A stretch of 64,000 nt of DNA, from contig CM060708.1 in assembly GCA_030686995.1 (NCBI GenBank), positions 260,714,044-260,778,043 of the forward strand. Reading direction: 5' to 3'. Made by a program: the position numbers and the translations under genes. Below the pieces are notes generated by a model. It was not told where the DNA came from. It saw only the letters and a program-made list of their open reading frames with translations, and ran no database searches. This DNA is from Artemisia argyi (lineage: Eukaryota; Streptophyta; Magnoliopsida; Asterales; Asteraceae). This document shows, piece by piece, positions 21,722 through 32,622 of this stretch; the stretch's first letter is position 1, and every line of letters starts with the position of its first letter.

Positions 21722-23022
21722 ATGAGCAAGCGTTCCCGATCCAACCGAGGGAGCTCTTCAAGGTCCCAACAACAAAACTATGCGGAAATGGTCGCGAGTT
21801 GGAATGTCTTTGATAACGACGATACCAACTTCAAGTACAACCAACTGCTCCACCATCAAATTGACCATGGGGCTGTAGTTGATTGGGAGTTCTTAAGAAG
21901 CAAGGGCCTCGAACAAGGTTTTCTAGATAGCTTCCAAACCGATGACTTCACGGGTCCCTAGTGGGAAAGGTTGTGTAGGATTCAAGAGCCAGTTTATGAT
22001 GAATTGGTACGTGAGTTTTTGGCCACTTTTCATTTTGAAACAGGGGAGGCAAAGAGTAACATAGGTGCCACCACACTCTACTTTAGGCTAGTGGTGAGCT
22101 TAGGACTTGTTCTTTTGCAGAGTTTGGTTGGAGATTGGGGTTGTATAGCCAGCATGAGACCTTGCAAAGAGAGTTTCTGGGTAGGTTGATGGATGCTAAG
22201 ACTATTAGGAATGACTTGAGAAGTGCTATGTTCTGGCCCACCATTGGGAATGGTGTGTATACTTTGACTACTGTGGCCTCAAGTATTAGGGATCCTAGGG
22301 ACAGGCTGACTCACAAGTGCATATCCTACTCCTTGTTGGGAGTTCCACACACAGCGTCACTGGTTCGGACCTCTTCTTCCTTTACACCATTTACTCCCCG
22401 GGTGTTTATTGCAACATCCCATTCTGGGTAGCTAGTTACTTAAAGGGGGGTTGGGGAGAAGCAGAGTGATAAGATTTGTGGAGGGATGTTTATCACCAGG
22501 CTCGCCTAGTCATATGGAGTCCTTAAACCTGAGATCCTGAGATACTTGAGTGTAGGGGGACCATACAGGGTTGTTAGGTCCAGGTCCCACAAGCAGATGG
22601 AGGTCATCATGGAGTTGGGTGATGGATCATATCTCTGGCATGTTGTAGGAGGACCAACAGGGGTTGGTGGTGACGATGATGATGAGGATGATGATCAGGC
22701 TCCACAGCATCAGCCGTTTGGGGATCAGGGTGCAGGTAGCTCATGTGATGTTTACAGGGATATGAGTCGGGGGGATTGGCAGGCCTATCAGGGGGCCTGG
22801 ATGGGTCAGATGGATACATGGAGGACCCGCACTGATGAGAGGTTTTATTGGATGTACGATCACATGGTGCGTCAGATGCAGCACTTATCTACGCGTGATC
22901 ATTTGGAGCCTCCTCTTCAGATTGACCCGTTCCCTGGCCGCGATCAGGATTACCCACCCTATGGGCGCTATGGGCACCTCCCTCCTGGCTATGATTACCG
23001 CTATGGTCCCCCTCCTCAGTGA
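21722..23022 (+). pseudogene. ATHILA-ORF-like accessory protein of element C, broken
   Basis: Begins at ATG 21,722 (SKRSRSNRGSSSRSQQQNY). Motifs follow in order: DHGAVVDWEFLRSKGLEQGF, a stop at 21,959-21,961, RIQEPVYDELVREFLATFHF (21,977-22,036), a frame change near 22,090, LGLYSQHETLQREFLGRLMD, SAMFWPTIGNGVYTL, SIRDPRDRLTHKCISYSLLG, further stops around 22,430-22,540, and an open tail (DVYRDMSRGDWQAYQGAWMG; QIDPFPGRDQDYPPYGRYGH) ending at 23,020-23,022. This is the family annotated as ATHILA ORF-1 or putative plant transposon protein, carried after gag or pol in Athila elements; its function is unknown. The N-terminal half resembles the copia ORF1 at 46,595. It has its own putative promoter and leader intron. 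Confidence 0.75.
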
Positions 23023-23191
23023 TGATTATATTTTTATGATGTGATGTAATCTTGGAACAATTTATGGGTTTATGCTTTAAGACAATTTGGTTTGTAAAGG
23101 ATTTGGCCTCTGTTGGCCTTTGGATGCTTGTAATCTTTTCTTTTTAATCTTTACGCATGTAGGACTTCTTCATTTCAGTTATCTGTTTGTC

Positions 23192-23757
23192 GCAACCCAA
23201 GCTTTTTATTTGTTTGCTTGTTCGTTTATTTGTTTTTGTTGCTTCCGTATGTGTGTTCTTATTTCTATTGTTTATAATTCATGTTTCAAATGAAATTGTG
23301 AAAATGCTTTATTTTGTTTTTAACTTCGTCTTAATTACATATAAAGGTATTTTGCAAAAGATAAGTGTAAGGGAAATCCAAATTTGTTTTCAAAAGAATG
23401 AATTGAACATGAACGATAACAATGAGATATAGACATACATATTAGTACTTGTTTGAGTCAAATGCTTGTATCGAGTCATAATGATATTTTGCAGAAATTC
23501 CAGGAATTAAGGTATAGGTTTTTTCTAGAAATTTTCCGGAAACTCAACATAAAATTTATGTCAGATCAATTCTGACAGCGTCAGCAAGTAAAGCCTGACG
23601 ACGTCAGGTACTAATTTTCTGAAAAATTTTGCAAGTTTTGTTTTTCTGCCAGAATTGTAAAGTTTTTTTTTTTTAAATCTTTAACTTATAAACTCTAGGA
23701 ATCTGCAAACATTCATTCCACAAGCATTATATCTTTATTTGCTTCTTAGGATTTTAT
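23192..23757 (+). repeat. direct repeat copy 2 flanking the accessory-ORF cassette of C
   Basis: Parallels 20,545-21,078 with many point differences. It carries the TGACG pair TGACAGCGTCA (23,573) and TGACGACGTCA (23,596), again 23 bp apart. Confidence 0.75.
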
Positions 23758-24043
23758 TTTATATAGATTTTGCCACCGATGTTACGCTAGGTTTTCTTGT
23801 TGTTTTCTTAGGTTTAACAGGTTATATTGGACAAGAAGATGTACATGGATCGTCAAGTATTTGAGCATCAAAGTCTCAAGTTTTTGGTGTTGCTATAATC
23901 TTGAAGTAGTTACATTCTCTTGGAGGAGGATTCAACCATGTTACCGCATTATCCACACCGAACGAATCAGGTGAGTATTTGTTTCATTCTTTCATTTTTT
24001 TTACTTTTACATCTTTTAATTGAACATTGGGGATAATGTTCAG

Positions 24044-24078
24044 CTTAAGTGTAAGGGCGGAGGGGGGGGGGGGGGGGG
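24044..24078 (+). other. polypurine-like tract with 17-G run
   Basis: GCTTAAGTGTAAGGGCGGAG followed by a G17 run. The core AAGTGTAAGGG recurs at 25,806 directly before the 3' LTR, so this looks like a second, internal copy of the polypurine tract. Confidence 0.6.
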
Positions 24079-24305
24079 TAAATGAAGATACCTTAGAGAA
24101 TACCATGACACTTGATTTTTGTTTGTTTAATAGTATATGCATAATAAAACTGAGAGAAATATTTGTTAGTGCAATTTTAGCACCAAATTAAAATTTTTTT
24201 GCAACATTTAGGAGTGAAACTTTAGTCTTAATAAGTGTCTCATGGATAGGAGTTATATGACTAACACAAAAACCGTACCACTCAAAAAATTTTATGAATA
24301 AGGTA

Positions 24306-24475
24306 GTGACCATCCGAGTATTAGATTAATTGACTAACGTGCCAGCGATCTAGTGTATGACTTGGTGACCATCCGTTATGCAAATAACGCGCCAGCGATC
24401 CAAGAAGTGCATTAGTGACCATCCGTTAGTTGAAGCGTCAAAGACTCGTGCCAGCGATCTACTAAATTTATACAG
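24306..24475 (+). repeat. three-unit repeat array with changing stems, element C
   Basis: GTGACCATCCG occurs at 24,306, 24,365 and 24,415, each followed 24-25 to 33-34 bases later by GCCAGCGATC (24,341, 24,391, 24,450). In unit 2, CTTGG pairs with CCAAG and CGTTAT with ATAACG; in unit 3, TTAGT pairs with ACTAA. Unit 1 has no equally clear stem. It lies between the internal purine tract and the 3' LTR, the position of the hairpin arrays of A and B. Confidence 0.7.
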
Positions 24476-24479
24476 GTGA

Positions 24480-25820
24480 GGTTCACCCCTATACTTGTTA
24501 GGAAAAGCCTTAGTGCTTATGAGTGTACCGGTACCACTTAGATTCTAGAACTTGCGTTAGTGATTCATTCCGAGACCACAAGTGAGACTACATTCGTGTA
24601 GTTAGATTTAATATATGATAAGAGGCATTAGGATAACCCTTGTTTTAAACCTGTTTTAAAATTACTTGACCAATGAAGCCAAGCTACTTGACTAATAGAG
24701 TCAAGTAATTTTTCCCACACCTTTGCGTTGTACTCATTTTTAGTACACGATACCCCTAGTACACCCCTCAGAGCCTATCTTTTTTCGTTTCTAACTTTAA
24801 GCATTTTACTTAAAGGAAAATTTTGTTTACAATCCACCCCAAATGTACACCAAAATCGCCTTAGCCTACCTTGTATGCACTCATCTTTAGTGCATTATTG
24901 TTACAATATTTGTGTAAACCCTTAGTTAATTGTCTAATTGATTACATGGTTGCTAAGTCGAGTCATATCTTGTACATATTGTTTTGGGACGATTGGGACT
25001 CATGGGTAAAGTACTAATGATATGGAGTAATGGGGAAGAACATCAATTATTACCCCCATGCAAAATATTTTAAAGTACTTCAAGTGTTTTGATTATCTTA
25101 ATTCAAGTCATTAGATTAGTTACATGTAAAGTATGTAAAAGCTCAAGTTTAAGTGGAGAATCGAGGCCCCTATGATGTATTATTTTGGATGGTAGGGCAA
25201 GAGTGTATGCACAAAAAAAAATCGAAAAAATCAAGAAAAAGAAAAAAAAAAATAGAAAAAGAAAAAGAGAAAAACATACGGACTACCATCCCATTTCCTT
25301 TTGTTTTCATTTGAGTTTATGTTATTTATTTATTAGCCTAAGTTGAGTCGAGTCTTGGCTTAGCAACGCCACATTGTACATGTAATTAACTAAGATAATT
25401 GACTTGCCACTAGTAAAATATCCTTTTATCCAACAAACCGTGTTTTTCATATCCCTACACCTAACATTATAACCTTTTAAAAAGACCTCTTTGATAGCTT
25501 TTCCTAGGTGCTTACGCCAAGTGGTGGAGGTTTTTGATCCTTTCCCAAGCCTTTGGTAATCTATTTGCTATGACAGGTAGTGAGTGATATTTTTTTCATT
25601 TCCATTAGTTATATAGGTTTATAACACCCGAGATTTGAGAGTAACCAAACACTATTTGTGAGGTGCTAGTGTATGATTTCTGTGCTTATTTTAATTAAGG
25701 TAGAACGATCATTTGTTGTAATTACTTTTATATTAATGTTAAATGACCCCTAACTCGTAATTTGATAAGAATAAAAGCTCATTTGCTTAAGGACAAACAA
25801 ATCCCAAGTGTAAGGGTATT
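24480..25820 (+). other. non-coding 3' region of element C
   Basis: AT-rich, no supported reading frame. It contains an A/G-rich stretch (25,205-25,275) and ends with the purine tract AAGTGTAAGGGTATT directly before the 3' LTR. Confidence 0.6.
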
Positions 25821-26023
25821 TGATGAGACGAGAAGTGTTACGCTTTTAAGGGATCATTTAAGTCTTAAATCGTGATTATATGATCGAATATTGCCTTAAA
25901 TCGTTCATTTTGTCATTTTAGGTACTTTTTAGAGGAATTATGAAAAAGGAAGCATTTTGGACCTTTTTTGAGCGAAAAAGTGAAGAATACGACAAAGTCT
26001 CAAATTATGTTGAAAACAGTACC

Positions 26024-26057
26024 TGACGGCGTCACGCATTACTAGGTGACGACGTCA
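26024..26057 (+). promoter_or_regulatory. TGACG palindrome pair, distal, 3' LTR of C
   Basis: TGACGGCGTCA at 26,024 and TGACGACGTCA at 26,047. Confidence 0.65.
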
Positions 26058-26256
26058 CTTGTTGACAAAGAGGTGGATAATTATTTTACACTAGACGCGC
26101 CAGAAAGGAATTTGGAAGTTAAAGACTGATGGCGTCACGTTATAATTCACCAAGGCCATCACGTATTGGAGTAAAAGGAGACGGCCCAGAAAACTTTACA
26201 AGGTGACGGCGTCAAGAGTGGATCTAAGCCATCAAAGAACCCTAAACACGGCGAGG

Positions 26257-26311
26257 TGACAGCGTCACGTCCCATAAGGTGACGCCGTCAAAGTTGTAAA
26301 ATCTATATATA
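26257..26311 (+). promoter_or_regulatory. TGACG palindrome pair and TATA box, 3' LTR of C
   Basis: TGACAGCGTCA at 26,257, TGACGCCGTCA at 26,280 and TATATATA at 26,304, matching the 5' LTR arrangement. Confidence 0.65.
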
Positions 26312-27265
26312 CTCTTCTAATTTTCATTCATTATGTGTGGAACTTTGAAGAAACTTAGGGTATGAACCCTAGTCAAATTTTGCAACTATTTTGAGGTTTC
26401 TAAACCTTTTTTCTTCCATGATTAATTGAAGATAAGTATTCTATCAATCATTCAATATTTTTATGTGTTGTTTGATTCTATCTTACGCTTATCTTTCTTT
26501 TAACATGCTAGGCTAGGTTTGTTTGTGTTTGCTTAGATGTAATGAAACCTAGCTATTGATTATTGATTGATGGTTTGTTATTAATTGTTGTTGGATGAAT
26601 GATATCAATGTAGGCTTAAGAAAACTGGCTAATCTCTTATTAGTAACTTGCTTGATGTCTTAAGAAACATGAATCAGATGTGTACTACGATTAATTGGTT
26701 GTGTTTAATGCATAAGAGAATACTAATGAGGCCATGATAGGATACTAAACGTGTCGTCAAAGGAAGAGATAGGATCTATAGAGTTGGGGAAGGACGTATA
26801 TGCCCCCACGAATGGTATTAAGGAATACAACCCGTTATCCACGCAATTGTAACAAACTAATCAATCAATGAAAGATAGCTAGGGAGTAGTGAAACCTAAG
26901 TAAACACGTTTTTCTCCATATTAGTTTTTCACACATTTATTTTTAGTTATTTTATTTTTATTGCATTTGTAGTTATTTGGGTTAGTTAACTAGCAACTAA
27001 TTCCGCTCACTCCTTCAAAAATCGAGATTTTTACTTGCTTTCCATAAACTATAAAAATACAAAAAGAATCATCCCTCACCTCTAGACTTAGTTTAGATCA
27101 TTTTCACTCCTAACGAACACTATTCCCTGTGGAGAACGATCAATTCCCTGGTTCGTACCACTACACTATACTACATCGGTCAAGTACACTTGCTTGGCGG
27201 GAATTGTAAGCTTCTCAAGATCCCTTGAGAAGTAAAACTTTAGTGTGACAATCCAAATCGCATCA

Positions 27266-27676
27266 GTATTAAAGATGTTTGAACAAACTAAATAGTAAAA
27301 CATATTTATTTGAGGTAAGTTATAGCTTTCTTTAAGGATTATGATTCTCAAAAGTTGGTTACAACAGGATAGGTCATGTTCGTCAATCATACACAAGTTA
27401 AGTTGACTAGCAGAGAACCCGCGCGCCGCAGCGGCGGGTACCCTAAAATTATTTTTTTTTGATGAATCATGTATTTTAGTTTATTATGTTCTTTTTGACA
27501 ATAAATTTACGGATATTAAGAATTTCGTTTAGCCCGTGCCCGTTCGGGCTCGAGCCGGTTTGGCCCGCACTCGTTCGGGCTCGAGCCCATTTAGCCCGCA
27601 CTCGTTCGGACTCAAGCCCATTAGGCCCGTTGCTCGTTCGGGCTTGAATATTTGTATAATGTGTTTTATTATTTGT
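27266..27676. other. spacer between elements C and A
   Basis: Host or older repeat sequence. A GC-rich palindromic patch CCCGCGCGCCGCAGCGGCGG lies at about 27,419-27,438, and a GC-rich tandem repeat follows (separate entry). No gene. Confidence 0.5.
27533..27650. repeat. GC-rich tandem palindromic repeat
   Basis: Roughly 31-bp units of GCCCGCACTCGTTCGGGCTC type, about four copies. Each contains a near-palindrome; the middle ones include the perfect 12-mer GGGCTCGAGCCC. It stands out sharply from the AT-rich surroundings. Confidence 0.75.
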
Positions 27677-27681
27677 ATTAG

Positions 27682-30600
27682 TGATTGAGCCTAAACGGTC
27701 AACTAAATTGACCAAGTGATTTGGTCAACAAAGTCAAACTGCCTAGAGTCAATGCTCCGTGAATAGTATAGTTTATCCCCGGGTCGTTATGTCCCGACGA
27801 GATTGCAATGGTGTTTGAAAACGTTTTTACGAATGAGTGGCACTGAGGACAGTAACCAAAGATGATTAGGAAGTGATTATACTACTGATTGCTTGGTATT
27901 TGGACAATTTGAAACAATATTGACAATAACAGATACACAGATACAATCACACAAACACTAATTGGAAATCAGATTTGTTTACAAACAGAGAAAAATGTGA
28001 GATTTAAACAATTTTACAACTACAGGGGGTGCAAGTAAAAATTTTACAAACTTAATATTAAAAGAAAATGAAATTAAAAAGAAAATTATTTTTTTGAATT
28101 TTTTATTATTTAATATTAATTTTTTAAAATAAAAACTATTTAACTATTTAATTAAAATTAAATAACTTAAAAACTTAATAATTCAAATTTAAACTAGGAA
28201 ATTGCAAAATTATTTTCTAAAATTCTAAATGACTTAAAATAAAATTAAAAATTAAAAATATGTATTTTTGTCTTTTTGTGGGGTTTTTATCAATTAAATA
28301 CTAATTATATTACTTAAACTATTTAAACTATCTTTAATTACTAATAATACTAGAAATGATTTAGAAAATTAAATAAAAATTTATAAATCTAATTAACCAT
28401 CACAGGAATCCTAAAAAATTATAAAAAAATTTTAAAAATTATATTTAGACTATATTACTAATTATTTACTTTATTATTAATTAATATCTAATTTAACTAA
28501 ATTAATTAAGAAAATTAGAAAATGAATAGTAGAAATTAAGAAACTATTTTTTTAGAATACTAAATGATTTATAAAACCCAGGAAAAATATAAAAAGGTAC
28601 TGTTGTTAAATAAAAATTTATACAAATATTTAATTACTATTATTACTTAATTATTTAGTTAAATTAAATTAATTCTAATAATTATTAAATCAAAAGTGAA
28701 AAATCTAAGAAAATGACTGAAAATATTTTAAGGTAAAAGAAAATTAAGAAAAATATAAAAATGATGAAGTGCTTTTTAATAAGCTGAAAATAAAAATTAA
28801 AAATATAAATCCTACTAAATAGAAGCTATCACTATTTTTAAATTCGGTTTTTTGTTGGTTTCTCTTATTGACAGATGACTATAAGCTAAAAATGAGTAAC
28901 TCTTTTGAAAACATTTTGTTATAGCTTATTAATAAGCTATGTGCACCCCCTTGTACTTAACAGTTAACTTAATAGCTTATTAGGACTTTATGATTATTGA
29001 AAAAGCTGAGAAATGAACAACTAAGCATAAACAGATGATTGAAAACTTGAAATAAACAATTGGGAACAAATAAGCACTCAGGAAAAGCTGTTATGAGCCA
29101 AATAAGCACTTAAGCAACTACAATGCCAAAACAGGCCAAACACATGAACTTTGGACCTCTGTGGGGTCCACAGAAGTCAAGGGCGTCCGAACTGAACTTT
29201 GACCTTCCAAGTGGACCTGGTCAAATTCAAAATAAGCCAATAAACTGGGCTTATGGCTTATTATTGAGGTCTGGGTGAGGAATGGAACTTGGTCTCAAAC
29301 ACTGAGTGACTCAGTATAGGTTTCTGAGACAGGTCACAAGTATGAGTCAAATAAGCTGAGGGCAAAAGGCCTGAGGGCCAAAATAAGCACTCCATCAACA
29401 AGCTGAGGTGGAGAGCTTTCTAAAAAGCTAGGGTACAGGGTGTGGGGTCCACAGAGTCAATCATAAAAGAGCTTGGAATTTTGGCGAAGAACATGTGCAC
29501 AGGGCATGCACTTGCCCTGCAGGTCTAATTAAGCTAGTGTATAAGCTAAACAAAAAATCTAAAAAATAAGCTGGTGGTGGGAGCTTATAGATTAGGTGAC
29601 AGACAATAACTTGTGAAAAGCTCAGGGTCTCAATCCTAACACAAAAATCACAATAAATCTCCCAATTTTTGGTTTTCTGAAAAGAGGTCTAATTTGACTT
29701 TTTGAAATATTAAGCTAAGTTGACTTATGTGAGATTCTATTGGCTCCTAAGTACTTATTATGTTATATTAAGCTGTAATAAAGTGAAATTAAGCTAAAAC
29801 ACTCACTTGTGAAGTGATTTGATGAGATTTGGGCTCAAAATGCTTAACAGTTAACAAAGGAGATTGAATCACAAGGTATTTTGACTTTTTTTTTATGAAA
29901 GACCCATGGTTTTTGTGTTTGAACTAAGTCATTAGAACCTAAAGTGACATGTCTGAGCTTAAATCAACAACTAGAATACCCTTCATCACACAGAACCTCA
30001 TTAAGCCAAACACTCCTTACACATATGCAATACTTGATTTCCAAAAGGATTTGGAGATTTAGACCACTAAATTGACTTATAAGCACTTATATTGATTAAT
30101 TAAGCTGAAATGAACAAATGGAAACAACAATTAACAAGTGAAACTACAAATGACCAATTATACTAATTAACTGTGTAACTTGATTTTTTTTAGCAACTAC
30201 AAATTTTAATGAACAAGCTCTCTATTTTAAGCTACAATGTGACTGAATAACATCAAATAAGCATAAACAAACCAAATAAGCAGTGATATAAGATATGCTA
30301 CAGTAGAGATAAAGAAATGAGATTAAGAGCTTACAAAGTGCAATCCTGCCAAACCATGAACCAAGAACCATAGACCTTTCCTATAGAATCCCCACAGATT
30401 CACTAACCCACAGCCATCCAAGATTTACTGTGCTCCAGCTTTATCCACCATCTTCTTCGTTAATTTTTTTATTTTTCTTTATTTTTCTGATTTTTTTAAT
30501 ATTTTATTGTTTATGATACTAAGCTGGTTTTTAAAGGTTTCTAAAAGCTTTTATAAGCTTTCTGGGAGCTTATATGTGCTTAAGAGTCCATACCTTTAAA

Positions 30601-31877
30601 CAGAAACTATAATAAAGCTTAATTAGATTTTTGAAATAAAATGGAAATTGCATACACTGAGATGTGAACTGAAACTTGATTTTTATTAATGGAAAGAGTT
30701 AAGATTACACTGAAAACATGAAATACAATACTTGAAAGCTAAATCATACACTAAAAGCTTGAAAATTACTTATACGACATAAAAATAACTAAGTTATGCT
30801 AATATCTCATCCTTGTTGCCTCTCCCTCTTTTATAGCTGATGATTAGGGTTCAGTGGGACCCTCTGAGTCTTTCCCACTTCTTTCTAGACCATTGGATTG
30901 GTTTGAGATGATCTTGACCCTTTAAATCTTTTTGGCGCCAAAAGATATAACTGCAAATTGCATTGTGGATATGCAGGGGGCATTTATTGTGGTTTGTTTT
31001 GTTAGGTAGGGGTAGTGGTTTGGGCGGTGATGGAGGTGATGGGAGGTGGGTGATGGGACAGAGTTGCAGGGTGCAACTTGGGAGGGAATGAGACAGGGTC
31101 AAACGGGTGTTGACCGTTCTAAGTAATCAAAGGGGGATTGGGCTGGGGTAGGTGTTGGGCCAGGGAAAGGGTTTGGGCTTTAGTGATGTTTTAGTTTGGA
31201 TTGGATTTAGGTTTTGGGGTGTTTGTAATATTAAGGGTCCGGTTTGGTATAGTAACTAGCACAAGGACCAGTTTTGTAATTTTCCGATTGTTGAGGGGCT
31301 AAACTTATGACTTTCCCATAGTTCTCAAAAGGATGGAACTTGCCAAGTATGAATAACCCAAGGATCATTTTTACATTTTTCCAATTCCAAGGGTATTTTC
31401 TGCCAATCTTACAAACTTCAGGGACCAAACATGTACTTTCACCAATCTTTCCATCCAAGAACCATTTTTGTCATAGAAGAGTATTACAAGGTCCAACATT
31501 CATTTTCTCAAAGTTTTAATATCCCAGGGACCATTTTTGTCAATTTTGCAAACTTCAGGGACTAAACTTGTAATTTTGTGAAACTTTACACCAAAGGACT
31601 AATTATGTTATTTGTGATTCAAAAAGGACCTTTGGTGACTTTTTCAAGTTTTTAGAATAACCAGGGACTAGTTTTAACAACTTTTGAAAGTTGAGGGACT
31701 GAAACTGCCAATTATGCAAACTTTGTTCATTTTTCTTTTGTTTTTGATTATTTTGCATCTGAAACATATAAAACAAATTCCTGGGATATTTTCAGTATTA
31801 TGATGCATATTTGAGTGTTTTTAGATGTTTTGGAAGCTCAAAATAGGTAAAAATGATGAGTATTTACACACTCATCA
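27682..31877 (-). repeat. 3' LTR of element A (complete, about 4.2 kb)
   Basis: Starts TGATTGAGCC and ends CACTCATCA on the plus strand. The right 2.4 kb pairs with 58,766-61,154. Minus-strand TATA box CTATAAAAG near 30,827-30,836. The first part shares TCAAACTGCCTAGAGTCAAT and GGGTCGTTATGTCCCGACGA with the LTR of B, so A and B are related families. A periodic stretch of AGGGACCA-type phrases occupies 31,230-31,720. Confidence 0.9.
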
Positions 31878-31894
31878 ATCCCCCACACTAAAAC

Positions 31895-32274
31895 ATTGCT
31901 AATCCCTAGCAATCTTTTGAGAAAACTTAATGGATTTGAAGTCTCTTTACCAAAAGCCATTACTTCTGGAGTAGCCAAATGTTTGAGTTCAAGTAAGAAC
32001 TATGGTACACCGATAACCATATGATTTTGAGCAAATCATAAGCTGTAAATGGATTTGATTTGTCTTTACCAAAAGCCGTTTGCTTCTGGACTAGCCAACT
32101 CTTCACGATTAATGATATGGTGAGCTGGATCCCATACAATTTTTGCCAAATTGTCAGCCATCAACGGTTTTGAGATATCTTTACCAAGAGTCGTTTGCTC
32201 CTGGATTAGCCAGTCCTTGTGTGATTTAGACATGGTGGACTGATTACCATTTGTTGTGTTTAGTGCGAAGCACT
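31895..32274 (-). other. hairpin array of element A next to the 3' LTR
   Basis: Plus-strand coordinates of stems: ATTGCTA/TAGCAAT (31,895/31,907); TAATGG/CCATTA (31,928/31,957); TATGGT/ACCATA (32,001/32,016); TATGATTT/AAATCATA (32,020/32,033); AAATGG/CCGTTT (32,047/32,076, one wobble); TATGG/CCATA in 32,116-32,136; ACAATTT/AAATTGT (32,136/32,148); AACGG/TCGTT (32,163/32,191, one wobble); ATGGT/ACCAT (32,232/32,246); AGTGC/GCACT (32,262/32,270). Loops such as TCTTTACCAAAAG and tails CTTCTGGACTAGCC recur. The array would lie in the 3' untranslated part of the minus-strand transcript. Confidence 0.75.
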
Positions 32275-32354
32275 TCCACTAAAAAAATTTTGGGCTAAAA
32301 CGGGGGTATTATGGCACTTATAGGGTAAAAATGTGATAAAATTCGCCTGAATTT

Positions 32355-32365
32355 TCCCCCACACT
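32355..32365 (-). other. internal polypurine-like tract of element A
   Basis: CCCCCACACTA here repeats the CCCCCACACTA next to the LTR at 31,880 (purine-rich on the minus strand). The hairpin array lies between the two. Confidence 0.6.
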
Positions 32366-32622
32366 AGAACTGAATATTGCCCTTAATATTCAAAGTACCG
32401 GCCATTATGCCGATATTTTAAAAAACTTTGATTTGAAAATTTTGAAACTTGGGTAAGTGTGGGAATAGCATTTTTTTTTCAAGATTACTTTATATAGAAC
32501 AGCATGGGGGACTGCCCTACACTAGCTTGGTAGAAAGTAGAAAAAAGTCAGAGATATGGGTGAAAACCCATGTTTTGCTAATTTTTGTTCACCGAGTCAC
32601 TAGCTTGACACGATCCCCGAAT
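32366..32622 (-). other. 3' region of element A between pol end and hairpin array
   Basis: Non-coding, homologous to 38,343-38,564 of element B. No separate feature seen. Confidence 0.6.

Larger units (their letters stand above)
16575..27265 (+). mobile_element. element C: Athila-like Ty3/gypsy retrotransposon lacking RT and integrase
   Basis: Two LTRs of about 1.44 kb bound the element (TGATAAAG...GCATCA and TGATGAGACG...GCATCA). A primer site of the tRNA-Asp type used by Athila-lineage elements follows the left LTR. In order come gag and protease-region remnants (18,186-20,482), an ATHILA-ORF-like gene with its own leader (21,128-23,022), a G-rich tract, a repeat-hairpin array (24,306-24,475) and a purine tract at the right LTR. 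No RT, RNase H or integrase sequence is seen. The flanking pentamers (ACATC and GTATT) do not match, so the target duplication is lost or the ends recombined. The LTRs differ heavily, indicating an old insertion. Confidence 0.8.
25821..27265 (+). repeat. 3' LTR of element C
   Basis: Begins TGATGAGACG after the purine tract and ends CGCATCA. Its promoter region has two TGACG pairs (26,024/26,047 and 26,257/26,280, each 23 bp apart) and a TATA box at 26,304. Confidence 0.85.

Noticed and set aside
24306..24475. CRISPR-like repeat-spacer look
   Set aside because: Only three imperfect units inside a plant retrotransposon; nothing prokaryotic in the window.
16575..27265. Target duplication for element C
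   Set aside because: Flanking pentamers ACATC and GTATT do not match; no duplication claimed.
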